A stretch of 64,000 bases of DNA from Paenibacillus sp. Soil750 (lineage in GTDB: Bacteria; Bacillota; Bacilli; Paenibacillales; NBRC-103111): the NCBI RefSeq assembly GCF_001428045.1, contig NZ_LMSD01000023.1, positions 186,001 to 250,000 of the forward strand, given 5' to 3'. How positions within the stretch are numbered: the stretch's first letter is position 1; each line of letters begins with the position of its first letter. The notes below the pieces were generated by a model. It did no database searches, was not told the DNA's origin, and saw nothing but the letters and a program-made list of their open reading frames with translations. Positions 53,695-63,378 of this stretch are shown piece by piece. The translations under genes and the position numbers were made by a program.

Positions 53695-53826
53695 TTGTTT
53701 CATAGGTATATTGCATCAGTCACTCCAAATGGAGATGCATCCGCTCAAAATAGTATAACTCTGGACAAAAATGTCTCATTGCCGGAAGTTGCGCGAGGAA
53801 GTACGCTACAGGTGTTGATTTTTTGA
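53695..53826 (+). pseudogene. Possible short remnant of a secreted-protein repeat
   Basis: A 43-codon frame (TTG first codon, no ribosome site) reads 'IASVTPNGDASAQNSITLDK' and 'VSLPEVARGSTLQV' and then stops. The composition is protein-like, similar to Ig-like or surface domains. It could be a chance frame. Confidence 0.2.
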
Positions 53827-53913
53827 AGCTTTGACATTCACAAGGCTTAGATGGGAAAAGGCTATCCGTGTGGGTCATTGTGAATATGTATGATAAGTAC
53901 TGGAGGATCTGGA

Positions 53914-56121
53914 ATGAGCGTACAAATGGAGAATTTGGACCGGGGGTTGGCGGCAGTATGCACTTCCGAGGGAATATTTATCAGCTGGCGGCTTTTGGGG
54001 CAGGAGGTGACAGGTGCTTCGGACCACGGCCTAACCGGCGCGGATTTCCGATTGTACCGCAACGGTTTACTTGTTGCGGAGATCGGCGACAGTACCAATT
54101 ATTTGGATAAAGTCGGTACCCGAGAATCGGCTTATTCGGTAGCCGCAGTGATGGACGGGAAGGAGCAGGAACGCTGCGCCGAAATCCGCCCTTGGGAAGC
54201 CCCTTATCTGGAAATTCCGCTGCAGAAGCCTGCGGATGGAGTTACGCCTGTGGGTCAGTCCTATACCTACAGCGCCAATGACATGAGTGTAGGCGATGTG
54301 GACGGCGATGGGGAATACGAATATATCGTCAAATGGGATCCGTCCAACTCCAAGGATGTCTCCCATGTAGGCTATACGGGGAATGTATTTCTGGACTGTT
54401 ATAAGCAAAATGGCACCCTTTTGTACCGTATCGATCTGGGGGTCAATATTCGGGCAGGGGCACATTACACGCAGTTCCTAGTCTATGACTTCGACGGGGA
54501 TGGCAAGGCGGAGCTCATGTTCAAAACTGCCCCGGGTACCCGTGTGATCCGGTATCAGGATGGTACTCCCATTTCCGAAACCTTCATCACTTTACTGCCG
54601 GAGGATGTGGAAGCCGGCTGCAGTCATGATGATGATTATCGCATGAGCAGCGCCGATTATGCGGAGTATGTGGCAGATATGTTTCAGGGCTGGCACAAGC
54701 ATGAGGAAGTAATGGAAGGACGCTGGCCGGCTACGCTTGAGGAATGCTTCGGTATTTCCCCCCAGTATGACTATCCGCTCTCTCGGGAGGATGCAGTGCA
54801 TCTAGCAGATTATTTCCTAGATGTGTATGCACCCGAAAGAAGTGAACGCAACAAGCTGCGCCAATTCGAGGGCTTTATTCTGAAAGGACCGGAGTACCTT
54901 AGCGTCTTCCACGGTGAAACGGGAAAAGAGCTTAAAACGCTCCACTACAAACCGGGACGCCATGACGATGGGCTTATGTGGGGGGACTATGCCTGGAACC
55001 GCATTGAGCCAGGAAACCGGGTGGACCGATTCTTGGCAGGGGTTGCCTACTTGGACGGCTGCAAGCCTTATGCTTTATTTGCCCGCGGGTATTACACCCG
55101 GGCTACCATGGCAGCCTACAGCTGGGACGGTCAGGAGCTGAAGGAAATATGGTTCACCGACAGCGGATGGGTCACGATGAACAATCCTTTCAGGGATACG
55201 CTGCACCTTCAGGACGGCCGGAACCCTGGCTTCGGCGGGCTGGCCAAGCAGGGTGCCCATTCACTATCGACCGCCGACGTGGACGGGGACGGTTGTCAGG
55301 AAATCGTCTACGGGTCGGCTACCATTGATCAAGACGGAAGCATTCTATACAGCTCCGGGGGAATTCTGCCGGAGGGGAGCGCGGATCCAGGGGAGTATGC
55401 CAAGCTGGGTCACGGGGATGCTTTGCATGTGGCGGTTATCGATCCGGATAGGGACGGTCTCCAGATCTATATGGTCCATGAGGCTGGCATTCATGGCCCT
55501 TATGGATATACCTTGCGGGATGCGGCAACCGGAGAGGTGCTGTACGGTGCATTTGCCAAGGAGGATGTGGGACGGGGCATGATCGGCAAAGTGGATCCGG
55601 GAGTCCCCGGGCTGCAAACCTGGTGCAGCGAAAGCCATTTGGCTCATGAGCCGTCCCGGGGATTACGGTCGGCCAAAGGCGAAAGGCTAGATGAGATGGC
55701 CCCCGGTACCAATATGAGCATCAAATGGGCGGCAGACATGACCAGCCAGTTCATTAGTGGCACCTTTGACGAACCGGTTACCATTGAAGACTGGAAGCGG
55801 GGCCGGCTGTTGACGGCCGAAGGGACTCGCTCCAACAATGGCACCAAGGGCAATCCGTGCCTTGTGGCGGATCTATTCGGAGACTGGCGGGAGGAGCTGG
55901 TGGTGCGAACGACGGATAGCAAGGCCATCCGCATTTACATGAGCACTGAGGTGACAGATCGAAAACTGTACACCCTGATGCATGATCCCCAGTACCGAAC
56001 AGGGGTAGCCTGGCAGAACGTGGTGTACAACCAGCCCTGCAACACCAGCTTTTATCTAGGTACGGATATGAATTGGTCCAAAGTGCCTGTTCCAGATCTT
56101 TTGTTAAGAACAGAATTTTGA
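53914..56121 (+). CDS. Rhamnogalacturonan lyase, PL11 (YesW/YesX-like)
   Basis: 735 residues from the ATG at 53914 (GGAGG eight bases upstream). It cleaves the Rha-GalA backbone of pectin rhamnogalacturonan I by beta-elimination. Calcium-loop motifs of the PL11 eight-bladed propeller are visible: 'DVDGDGEYEY', 'DFDGDGKAEL' and 'DVDGDGCQEI'. There is no signal peptide, so it resembles the intracellular exolyase YesX more than secreted YesW, though it is longer than YesX. The GH105 gene follows 38 bases after its stop and handles the unsaturated product. Confidence 0.93.
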   Translation: MSVQMENLDRGLAAVCTSEGIFISWRLLGQEVTGASDHGLTGADFRLYRNGLLVAEIGDSTNYLDKVGTRESAYSVAAVMDGKEQERCAEIRPWEAPYLEIPLQKPADGVTPVGQSYTYSANDMSVGDVDGDGEYEYIVKWDPSNSKDVSHVGYTGNVFLDCYKQNGTLLYRIDLGVNIRAGAHYTQFLVYDFDGDGKAELMFKTAPGTRVIRYQDGTPISETFITLLPEDVEAGCSHDDDYRMSSADYAEYVADMFQGWHKHEEVMEGRWPATLEECFGISPQYDYPLSREDAVHLADYFLDVYAPERSERNKLRQFEGFILKGPEYLSVFHGETGKELKTLHYKPGRHDDGLMWGDYAWNRIEPGNRVDRFLAGVAYLDGCKPYALFARGYYTRATMAAYSWDGQELKEIWFTDSGWVTMNNPFRDTLHLQDGRNPGFGGLAKQGAHSLSTADVDGDGCQEIVYGSATIDQDGSILYSSGGILPEGSADPGEYAKLGHGDALHVAVIDPDRDGLQIYMVHEAGIHGPYGYTLRDAATGEVLYGAFAKEDVGRGMIGKVDPGVPGLQTWCSESHLAHEPSRGLRSAKGERLDEMAPGTNMSIKWAADMTSQFISGTFDEPVTIEDWKRGRLLTAEGTRSNNGTKGNPCLVADLFGDWREELVVRTTDSKAIRIYMSTEVTDRKLYTLMHDPQYRTGVAWQNVVYNQPCNTSFYLGTDMNWSKVPVPDLLLRTEF

Positions 56122-56159
56122 ATAATCCAATACGCATCGAAATAAAGGAGATGGATGGA

Positions 56160-57197
56160 ATGCGCAAGTTTGAATGCAACGAAGCTGAAGTGAAGGAGCT
56201 TATTGACCGGATTGTCCGCAGAACAATGAATATTGATTTTACCTGGAATTGGTCCTGCGGAGTGGCCTTTTACGGAATCTGCAAAGCTTGGGAAGCGACA
56301 GGAAATCAGGAATATATCGATTTTCTGGTGAATTGGGTGGACGAATATCTGGAACTGGGGCTTCCACCGATGATGGTGAATGCCTGTGCTATGGGACATA
56401 CAATGATAACCCTGCATGAGGCTACTGGCGATAAAAAGTATCTGGACCTGGCTTTGATGAAGGCCGAGTATCTCCGCAAAGAGGCCATCCGGTTCGGAGA
56501 AGGCGTATTCCAGCACACGGTCTCCTCCGAGAACGATTTTCCCGAGCAGGCATGGGCGGACACGCTGTTCATGGCGGGATACTTTCTGCTGAGGCTAGGC
56601 TTCAAATTAGATAACAAGGAATACATTGAAGATGCGCTGAACCAATTCTACTGGCACGAGGAGTATCTTCAGGACCCCAAGAACAATCTCTTCTACCATG
56701 CATGGGATAACGTGAGGAAGGACCATCTGTCCGGTATTTACTGGGGGCGAGCCAATGCATGGGCGGCATACACCATGGCCCAGGCCTACAAGATGCTGAA
56801 CCCGTTTATGCCCATGTGGATGCAAATCGGCGGTGCTCTTGGCGACCAATTGAGCGCACTAGTGAGGCTGCAAACGCCTAATGGGCTGTGGCGTACAGTA
56901 CTGAATGATGAAACCTCCTATGAAGAAACCTCCGCCTCCGCTGGCATCGCCGCTGGGATGTCCATTCATGGACATCCCTTACATCAAAACTATATGGCTA
57001 GTGCGTACGCGGGCATTCTGGCCAACATTGATGAAGACGGCTCGGTTCGGAACGTATCGGCTGGTACAGCAGTTATGTATTCTGCGGATGACTATAAAGT
57101 AATTTCCAAGAAGCGGGTTCAGGGATGGGGTCAAGGATTGACCTTGGCTTACCTCGTTGCGTTGCTTCAGAACAGGAAGATTGTAAGTAAGATTTAA
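56160..57197 (+). CDS. Unsaturated rhamnogalacturonyl hydrolase, GH105 (YteR/YesR-like)
   Basis: 345 residues from the ATG at 56160, nine bases after AAAGGAG; an ATG at 56151 abuts that site. It is an (alpha/alpha)6-barrel enzyme that hydrates the unsaturated uronic acid made by the PL11 lyase. The catalytic aspartate is D134 in 'EQAWADTLFMAGYFLL', the GH105 signature, and 'YWGRANAWAAYTMAQ' is a second family marker. It is cytoplasmic. The pair forms a short rhamnogalacturonan operon without a transporter beside it. Confidence 0.94.
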   Translation: MRKFECNEAEVKELIDRIVRRTMNIDFTWNWSCGVAFYGICKAWEATGNQEYIDFLVNWVDEYLELGLPPMMVNACAMGHTMITLHEATGDKKYLDLALMKAEYLRKEAIRFGEGVFQHTVSSENDFPEQAWADTLFMAGYFLLRLGFKLDNKEYIEDALNQFYWHEEYLQDPKNNLFYHAWDNVRKDHLSGIYWGRANAWAAYTMAQAYKMLNPFMPMWMQIGGALGDQLSALVRLQTPNGLWRTVLNDETSYEETSASAGIAAGMSIHGHPLHQNYMASAYAGILANIDEDGSVRNVSAGTAVMYSADDYKVISKKRVQGWGQGLTLAYLVALLQNRKIVSKI

Positions 57198-57209
57198 GTG
57201 GTGCATAGG

Positions 57210-57259
57210 AATAGCCTGTCTCAAGGTCAATTTAGACCTTTTGAGACAGGCTATTTTTT
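57210..57259 (+). terminator. Terminator of the rhamnogalacturonan operon
   Basis: ATAGCCTGTCTCAAGGTC pairs with GACCTTTTGAGACAGGCTAT (one two-base bulge), followed by six Ts. Confidence 0.92.
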
Positions 57260-57300
57260 CGATTCAGTCGGCGTATAATCGAAAGCTAAAAAAAACTTAA

Positions 57301-57311
57301 TATGACACACT
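57301..57311 (+). promoter_or_regulatory. CcpN-like site 1
   Basis: TATGACACACT matches 10 of 11 positions of the CcpN motif TRTGHYATAYW. It lies in the 185-base AT-rich leader upstream of the SR1P-like gene. CcpN represses gluconeogenic genes and SR1 in B. subtilis. Confidence 0.45.
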
Positions 57312-57403
57312 ATATGATGTTAAATCCCTGCAATCATCTATATAGTACATTTTATATAATGATTAAAATATATATTGTGTCATTAATAATGCAGTGATAT
57401 ATT

Positions 57404-57414
57404 TATGACATACT
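57404..57414 (+). promoter_or_regulatory. CcpN-like site 2
   Basis: TATGACATACT is an exact match to TRTGHYATAYW, 31 bases before the ATG at 57445. A third, poorer match (TGTGTCATTAA) is at 57376-57386. Several sites in one promoter are typical of CcpN targets. Confidence 0.6.
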
Positions 57415-57444
57415 AAATAATGGATTGTGATTGGGGGGCCAGTG

Positions 57445-57633
57445 ATGAGAGTTGGGATAAGTGGAACAGCTCATGTAGAATTAGCGGCTATTCAACGTTT
57501 TGATTTGGGTATCTTGATCTGCAAATCGTGCAATGAAGTGATTGCTACGTTACCAACGGATAGGTATGTGAAATTCTATGGCTTGTGTAAGAATATGACG
57601 TGTATCGAAAAAAATAAGGAGGCTAACAAATGA
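57445..57633 (+). CDS. SR1P-like small zinc-ribbon peptide, N-terminally extended
   Basis: 62 residues from the ATG at 57445 (GGGGGG six bases upstream). The part from residue ~22 on ('GILICKSCNEVIATLP', 'YVKFYGLCKN', 'MTC') matches SR1P, the 39-residue GapA-binding peptide encoded by SR1 RNA in B. subtilis, with a CxxC and two further cysteines. About 18 extra residues precede it. Its stop overlaps the next start by four bases (ATGA), so it is translated together with pyruvate phosphate dikinase. A role in regulating glycolytic/gluconeogenic flux is inferred. Confidence 0.75.
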   Translation: MRVGISGTAHVELAAIQRFDLGILICKSCNEVIATLPTDRYVKFYGLCKNMTCIEKNKEANK

Positions 57634-60314
57634 AGACTCAGAAACAAGTGCTGCTGTTCCAAGAGGGAGACGCTTCAATGAAAATGCTTCTCGGAGGAAA
57701 AGGGGCTAATTTAGCAGAGATGACTCGTGCTGGCCTTCCTGTCCCTCCGGGATTTACAATTACAACAGAGGCTTGTTTAACTTTTTTTAAAGTGGGAAAT
57801 AGGATCTCAGATGAGTTGCTTGATCAGATTTCAGCAGCGCTCAAAGTGCTTGAGAAACAAAAAGGACAATTATTCGGGGATGACACCAATCCCCTTTTGG
57901 TTTCTGTGCGATCGGGTTCTGTAAGTTCGATGCCAGGTATGATGGATACCATTTTGAATCTTGGACTTAATGATCTCACCGTACAAGGGTTGGCCGCTCT
58001 TACAAGTAATGAAACATTTGCATACGATTGCTACCGTCGCTTGATGCAGATGTTTGGAAACGTGGTTCTGGGCATTGAATCCTACCATTTCGAACAGCTA
58101 TTGCATCGCTTGAAAGAGAAAGAAGGTGCAGAGCATGATCAAGATATTTCGGCTATCGGTTGGAAGCTTCTCATTGAGGATTATAAGAAGTGTATTTTGG
58201 CCAAAACAGGTCGTGCTTTCCCGCAGCATGTCTATGAGCAATTGAGAATGGCGATAGAGGCTGTGTTCAAGTCATGGAACAACCCACGGGCTCACATTTA
58301 CCGTAAAATAAATCGGATCCCAGATGATCAAGGGACAGCAGTCAACATTCAAAGTATGGTTTTTGGTAATAGGGGAGGGAATTGTGGCACAGGCGTTGTT
58401 TTTACAAGAAATCCATCTACGGGTGAGAATACATTTTTCGGTGAATATCTCATTAATGCGCAGGGCGAAGATGTTGTAGCAGGTATAAGGACTCCGCTTG
58501 CGATTGCTGCTTTGAAGGAAGAGATGCCGGAGATTTACGAGCAATTGTTTGCGGCTTCCAAGCAGCTTGAGAAGCATTACAGAGATATGCAGGATATCGA
58601 ATTTACGGTTGAAAATAATAAGCTTTACTTGCTTCAAACACGTAATGGGAAAAGAAATGCCCAAGCTGCTCTGAAAATTGCGGTCGATCTGGTCCACGAA
58701 GGATTATTGGCAAAGCAGGAAGCTATTGGACGCATAGAAGTGTCTCATCTTGATCAGCTTTTGCACAGAGGAATTGATGAAGAGACAATTAAGGATGTAT
58801 TGGCAAAAGGACTTCCGGCTTCGCCGGGTGCTGCGGTCGGACAGCTTGTATTTGACGCGGATACTGCGGCAGAGTGGAGCCGTGCTGGTAAGACAGTTAT
58901 TCTGGCAAGAAATGAAACGACTCCCGAGGATATTCATGGCGTGATTGCCTCCGAAGGTATTCTTACAAGCCGTGGCGGGATGACAAGCCATGCAGCAGTA
59001 GTGGCAAGAGGAATGGGTAAGCCTTGTGTTTGCGGCTGTGAAGAAGTTCGAATTATGCTTGATGATAAGCAGATGACGGCTGGAGGCAGGATCGTTGAAG
59101 AAGGAGATTGGATTACTCTTGATGGAGCGACCGGGCGCGTTATTCTTGGTGCTATGCCTTTGCGAGAAGCTCAAATGACAGATGAGCTGCTAACTGTACT
59201 CCAATGGGCGGATGAGATTCGAACACTGAACGTATATGCTAACGCAGATAATCCGGAAGATGCCAAAACGGCCAGAAAATTAGGTGCTCAAGGAATCGGA
59301 TTATGCCGAACAGAGCATATGTTTTTCTCCCCAACTCGGTTGCCTGTCGTTCAACAAATGATCTTAGCGGATAATAAGGAGAAAAGATTGCAAGCACTTG
59401 CGAAGCTGCTTCCTATGCAGCAATCCGATTTTGAAGGTATATTCGAGGAAATGGACGGTTTACCGGTAACAATAAGATTGTTAGATCCGCCTTTGCATGA
59501 GTTTTTGCCAAACATCGAGGAACTGCAAAAAAGACATATACAGCTGACCTATGAGTCAGAGGGGGCAGATTCGGAACGAGAAGAGACAGCTGATCTTCTG
59601 CGCAAAGTACAAGCGCTTCATGAGACGAACCCCATGCTAGGACAGCGGGGTTGTAGATTGGGCATTGTTTTTCCAGAGATTTATGATATGCAGATCGAGG
59701 CCATTTTCCGTGCAGCTTCTAAGTGTAATAACAAAGGTATTCGAGTCATTCCTGAAATTATGATTCCACTAGTTGGCCATGCGAATGAGCTTAAAGTATT
59801 AAGGGAGCTAGTTGATTTCGTCGCCGAACAGGTGATGGGAAAAGACAACCTTAGAGAATGCCCATATAAGGTAGGGACAATGATTGAGGTACCACGTGCC
59901 GCACTGACTGCGCGTCAAATTGTGGCCTATGCGGATTTTTTCTCCTTTGGCACAAATGACTTGACACAGATGACGTATGGGTACAGCCGTGATGATGCAG
60001 AAGGGAAATTTCTAACCCATTATGTCGATCAAAAGCTGCTTCCGCATAACCCCTTTCAAGTGTTAGATACCGAAGGGGTCGGGCAATTAATTGAATTAGC
60101 CGTCCATGGAGGGCGCTCCATGAAGCCTTCGCTCAAAACAGGTATTTGCGGTGAGCATGGCGGAGATAAAGAATCGATTTTCTTTTGTCATTTGACGGGA
60201 CTCGACTATGTGAGTTGCTCCCCTTTCCGCATTCCTTTGGCACGCATAGCTGCTGCACAAGCATTCATCCTACATGGTAATCCGAATGAAATAAAAATAA
60301 GTCAAGTAGTTTGA
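57630..60314 (+). CDS. ppdK: Pyruvate, phosphate dikinase
   Basis: 894 residues, the full family length. It interconverts pyruvate + ATP + phosphate and PEP + AMP + pyrophosphate. The N-terminal nucleotide domain begins 'LGGKGANLAEMTRAGLPVPPGFTI', the phosphohistidine is H454 in 'TSRGGMTSHAAVVARG' (H455 in the Clostridium enzyme), and the C-terminal PEP barrel includes 'GTNDLTQMTYGYSRDDAEG'. The start overlaps the SR1P-like gene and its regulatory kinase/phosphorylase follows. With the CcpN-like sites upstream this points to gluconeogenic use. Confidence 0.98.
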   Translation: MKTQKQVLLFQEGDASMKMLLGGKGANLAEMTRAGLPVPPGFTITTEACLTFFKVGNRISDELLDQISAALKVLEKQKGQLFGDDTNPLLVSVRSGSVSSMPGMMDTILNLGLNDLTVQGLAALTSNETFAYDCYRRLMQMFGNVVLGIESYHFEQLLHRLKEKEGAEHDQDISAIGWKLLIEDYKKCILAKTGRAFPQHVYEQLRMAIEAVFKSWNNPRAHIYRKINRIPDDQGTAVNIQSMVFGNRGGNCGTGVVFTRNPSTGENTFFGEYLINAQGEDVVAGIRTPLAIAALKEEMPEIYEQLFAASKQLEKHYRDMQDIEFTVENNKLYLLQTRNGKRNAQAALKIAVDLVHEGLLAKQEAIGRIEVSHLDQLLHRGIDEETIKDVLAKGLPASPGAAVGQLVFDADTAAEWSRAGKTVILARNETTPEDIHGVIASEGILTSRGGMTSHAAVVARGMGKPCVCGCEEVRIMLDDKQMTAGGRIVEEGDWITLDGATGRVILGAMPLREAQMTDELLTVLQWADEIRTLNVYANADNPEDAKTARKLGAQGIGLCRTEHMFFSPTRLPVVQQMILADNKEKRLQALAKLLPMQQSDFEGIFEEMDGLPVTIRLLDPPLHEFLPNIEELQKRHIQLTYESEGADSEREETADLLRKVQALHETNPMLGQRGCRLGIVFPEIYDMQIEAIFRAASKCNNKGIRVIPEIMIPLVGHANELKVLRELVDFVAEQVMGKDNLRECPYKVGTMIEVPRAALTARQIVAYADFFSFGTNDLTQMTYGYSRDDAEGKFLTHYVDQKLLPHNPFQVLDTEGVGQLIELAVHGGRSMKPSLKTGICGEHGGDKESIFFCHLTGLDYVSCSPFRIPLARIAAAQAFILHGNPNEIKISQVV

Positions 60315-60338
60315 TAGGAATATGGGAGGCAGGAAAGA

Positions 60339-61139
60339 ATGGAGGAGAAAGTTCATACGATATTCGTATGTTCGGATTCAGTTGGGGAAACAGCGAATAC
60401 AGTCGTTCAAGCGACAATTCGTCAGTTTAATACTAGTCAGATTTATGTGAAACGGTTTGGATCCATGCGTTCGGAAGAAGACATTCGAAAAATGATGGAA
60501 GAAGCTTCTCGAATAGGCAGTTTTGTAGTCTACACACTCGTTCTTCCGGAACTAAGAGAGATGATGCGTCAAGAATCAATACGCTTAAATGTGCTTAGTG
60601 TAGATATCTTAGGTCCTGTTATGCAAGCCTTTATGGATACGTATAAAGATTCACCTAAAAAGAAAGCTGGATTACTGCATCAAATGGACGAAGATTATTA
60701 TAAAAGAGTGGAAGCCGTTGAGTTTGCTGTCAAATGTGATGATGGTAAAGATACAAGTGCATTAAAACAAGCGCATATTGTTCTACTTGGGGTTTCTAGG
60801 ACATCGAAAACACCATTAAGCATCTTTTTGGCTCACAAAGGCTACAAAGTGGCCAATTATCCGCTAGTACCAGAAGTAAAGCCGCCAACGAGCTTGTTTA
60901 CGTTAAACAAAAGCAAACTAGTTGGTTTGACGATGAGCGCTGATCAACTAGTCAAGATCCGTACCGAACGGCTAAAAGCGGTTGGGCTGCCATTTGGTGC
61001 TAAATACTCAGCGTTAGAGAGGGTTGTCGAAGAATTGGAATATGCGTACGGCATGTATAAACAGCTTGGATGCATGGTCATAGATGTCACGGAGAAAGCT
61101 ATTGAGGAAACAGCTGGCATTATATTGGACGCAAGATAA
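60339..61139 (+). CDS. yqfL: PPDK regulatory protein (bifunctional kinase/pyrophosphorylase)
   Basis: 266 residues, GGGAGG before the ATG, 24 bases after ppdK. It belongs to the DUF299 family, which inactivates PPDK by ADP-dependent phosphorylation of an active-site threonine and reactivates it with phosphate. The nucleotide loop is 'GVSRTSKTPLS' (151-161), and the start 'IFVCSDSVGETA' is conserved. In B. subtilis the homologue YqfL also counteracts CcpN, so this protein may feed back on its own operon. Confidence 0.95.
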   Translation: MEEKVHTIFVCSDSVGETANTVVQATIRQFNTSQIYVKRFGSMRSEEDIRKMMEEASRIGSFVVYTLVLPELREMMRQESIRLNVLSVDILGPVMQAFMDTYKDSPKKKAGLLHQMDEDYYKRVEAVEFAVKCDDGKDTSALKQAHIVLLGVSRTSKTPLSIFLAHKGYKVANYPLVPEVKPPTSLFTLNKSKLVGLTMSADQLVKIRTERLKAVGLPFGAKYSALERVVEELEYAYGMYKQLGCMVIDVTEKAIEETAGIILDAR

Positions 61140-61263
61140 AACTGTTCCTGTAAGTAGTGGCGATTTCTATTGGATTTACAAGGAGCAGGCAACGCGATCG
61201 TCATTCCCCCTGAATAAGAATGTTTAATGTCACCCACCCGTTGTTGTCACCAGTAATCTCTAT

Positions 61264-61305
61264 AGCGTTCAAATGACTGCTAGGTAGTCATTTGAACGCT
61301 TTTTG
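61264..61305 (+). terminator. Terminator of the ppdK operon
   Basis: AGCGTTCAAATGACT (61264-61278) and its perfect complement (61286-61300) with a seven-base loop, then TTTTTG. It follows the regulatory gene by ~125 bases. Confidence 0.85.
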
Positions 61306-61472
61306 TCTTTTATCGTATATATCGGAATGAATCAAAGCCCATTCCCCAGCGTAAAAGTCATTTTTCCAAGTTAAAGACAATTTTCATAATATACATGCAA
61401 GACTCAATTATCTACAGTGAAGTTATCACAAACGCAATCATCACAGGCACTCCAACAAGAAGGGGCAGGTAC

Positions 61473-62372
61473 ATGAAAACATTTAAAAAAAATTTCAGTT
61501 TGACCTTATTGGCTTTTCCGGGCATTGCACTTTTGTTCATTTTTGATTATGTGCCGCTCTACGGATTATTGCTTCCTTTCAAGGATTATAAATATGATCT
61601 GGGGATCTGGAATAGCCCGTGGGTAGGCTTGGACAATTTTCAGTTTCTATTTAAAGGCGATGTCTTACAACGCGTCCTGAGAAACACACTGCTCTATAAC
61701 CTGGCGTTCATTACGTTAGGTACGATGATTTCAGTCACATTTGCGCTGATGCTTCGGGAGGTCAGTAAGCGGTTTGTGAAGGTTTACCAGACCGTTTTGT
61801 TCATTCCTTATTTCATCTCATGGGTGGTAGCAGGTTTTGCCTTCCGAGCACTCTTGGATATGGATTATGGCGTGTTTAATAAGGGATTGGAAATGATCGG
61901 AATAGGGCCAGTCATGTGGTATAACGAGCCGAAGTATTGGCCTTTTATTCTCATCATTGGTGCAGTATGGAAGGGACTTGGGTACGGTGCGGTCATCTAT
62001 TATGCTGCCTTGATGGGTGTGGATGCGGAGTATTATGAAGCGGCCAAAATAGACGGGGCAGGCAAGCTGCGGCAGGCCATATCGATCTCGATTCCCATGA
62101 TTAAACCGATTATTATCATGATGGTCATCCTGCAAATCGGCAAAATCTTCTATAGTGATTTCGGATTATTTTATAACGTAACTCTGAATTCATCCTCCCT
62201 GTATGCAACGACAGATGTGATCGACACCTTCGTTTATCGGTCACTAGTCGATATGGGCGATATTGGTATGGCGGGAGCTGCGGGGTTCTTTCAATCTACA
62301 GTTGGTTTCACCTTAGTCATTTTGACGAATTTTATCGTGAAGAGAATTAATCGTGAAAATTCATTATTTTAA
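61473..62372 (+). CDS. CUT1 sugar ABC transporter permease (fourth importer)
   Basis: 299 residues from the ATG at 61473, with AAGGGG seven bases upstream; the longer frame from 61395 has no ribosome site and no family match. Six membrane segments, the LplB-like 'FDYVPLYGLLLPFKDY' loop and the EAA loop 'YEAAKIDGAGKLRQ'. It forms a channel with the next gene for a sugar bound by the lipoprotein at 63379. Confidence 0.93.
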   Translation: MKTFKKNFSLTLLAFPGIALLFIFDYVPLYGLLLPFKDYKYDLGIWNSPWVGLDNFQFLFKGDVLQRVLRNTLLYNLAFITLGTMISVTFALMLREVSKRFVKVYQTVLFIPYFISWVVAGFAFRALLDMDYGVFNKGLEMIGIGPVMWYNEPKYWPFILIIGAVWKGLGYGAVIYYAALMGVDAEYYEAAKIDGAGKLRQAISISIPMIKPIIIMMVILQIGKIFYSDFGLFYNVTLNSSSLYATTDVIDTFVYRSLVDMGDIGMAGAAGFFQSTVGFTLVILTNFIVKRINRENSLF

Positions 62373-62384
62373 GGAGAATGTCAC

Positions 62385-63293
62385 ATGATGACACCACGGA
62401 TTTCTAACACCCGTTCACCATTTATGCTCAGTACATGGATTATTCATGCGATTTTTATCCTCGTATGTATCGCTTGCCTGTATCCCTTTCTAGTCATTAT
62501 AGGCACCTCCTTTCAGAGCGAAAGTGATATTCTGAAATCTGGATATTCAATCCTGCCGAAGAAGATCGATTTAACTGCGTATCGTGTCATTCTCCATAAT
62601 CCTGCTGTCTTGCTGGGTGCGTATATGATAACGATTTATACAACGTTAATTGGGACTGTGGCAGGGCTGTGGATTACAACAAGCTTTGCCTACACGATTT
62701 CAAGGAAAGATTATGCCTATCGGAAGCAGCTTTCTTTCTATGTGTTTTTTACAATGCTGTTCCAGGGTGGGCTGGTTCCTTCTTACATTTTGATGGTGAG
62801 CTGGTTGGATTTGAAAAATAATCTCTTAGCCCTTATTCTCCCCTTCTTAATAACAGGTTGGCATGTGTTGTTAATGAGAGGCTTCTTACAAACGCTGCCT
62901 GACGCTTTATTTGAATCCGCTAAAATAGACGGAGCCAGTGAGCTAACGATCTTTACACGCATCGTGATTCCTCTCAGTAAACCAGCGTTGGCAACACTTG
63001 GCTTATTTCTGGTATTGCAGTACTGGAATGACTGGTGGCTGACCCTATTGTATATTGACCATGAGAATAAGATGAAGCTGCAATACTTACTCATCCGAGT
63101 ACTGCGTAACATGGAGTTTCTCAATAGTGCTGAAGCGATTCAATACGGTCTGGTTAAGCCAGGACAGCAAGTTCCTAGTTTGGGTGCACGGATGGCGATG
63201 TGTATTCTTGCTGCAGGACCAATGCTGGTTATATTTCCATTCTTTCAGAGATATTTCGTGCAAGGCTTGACGGTTGGATCTGTAAAAGGTTAG
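62385..63293 (+). CDS. CUT1 sugar ABC transporter permease (fourth importer)
   Basis: 302 residues, AAGGAG eight bases before the ATG and 12 bases after the previous stop. Six membrane segments, the EAA loop 'FESAKIDGASELTIF' and the C-terminal 'QGLTVGSVKG'. Its partner is the permease at 61473. Confidence 0.93.
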   Translation: MMTPRISNTRSPFMLSTWIIHAIFILVCIACLYPFLVIIGTSFQSESDILKSGYSILPKKIDLTAYRVILHNPAVLLGAYMITIYTTLIGTVAGLWITTSFAYTISRKDYAYRKQLSFYVFFTMLFQGGLVPSYILMVSWLDLKNNLLALILPFLITGWHVLLMRGFLQTLPDALFESAKIDGASELTIFTRIVIPLSKPALATLGLFLVLQYWNDWWLTLLYIDHENKMKLQYLLIRVLRNMEFLNSAEAIQYGLVKPGQQVPSLGARMAMCILAAGPMLVIFPFFQRYFVQGLTVGSVKG

Positions 63294-63378
63294 CGAACAT
63301 TAGTAAGTCCAGCGCATGGATCTTTCGTCCTGTGTCTGTTATATATAAATGAACATCATAATCTAAGGAGGTATGTTT

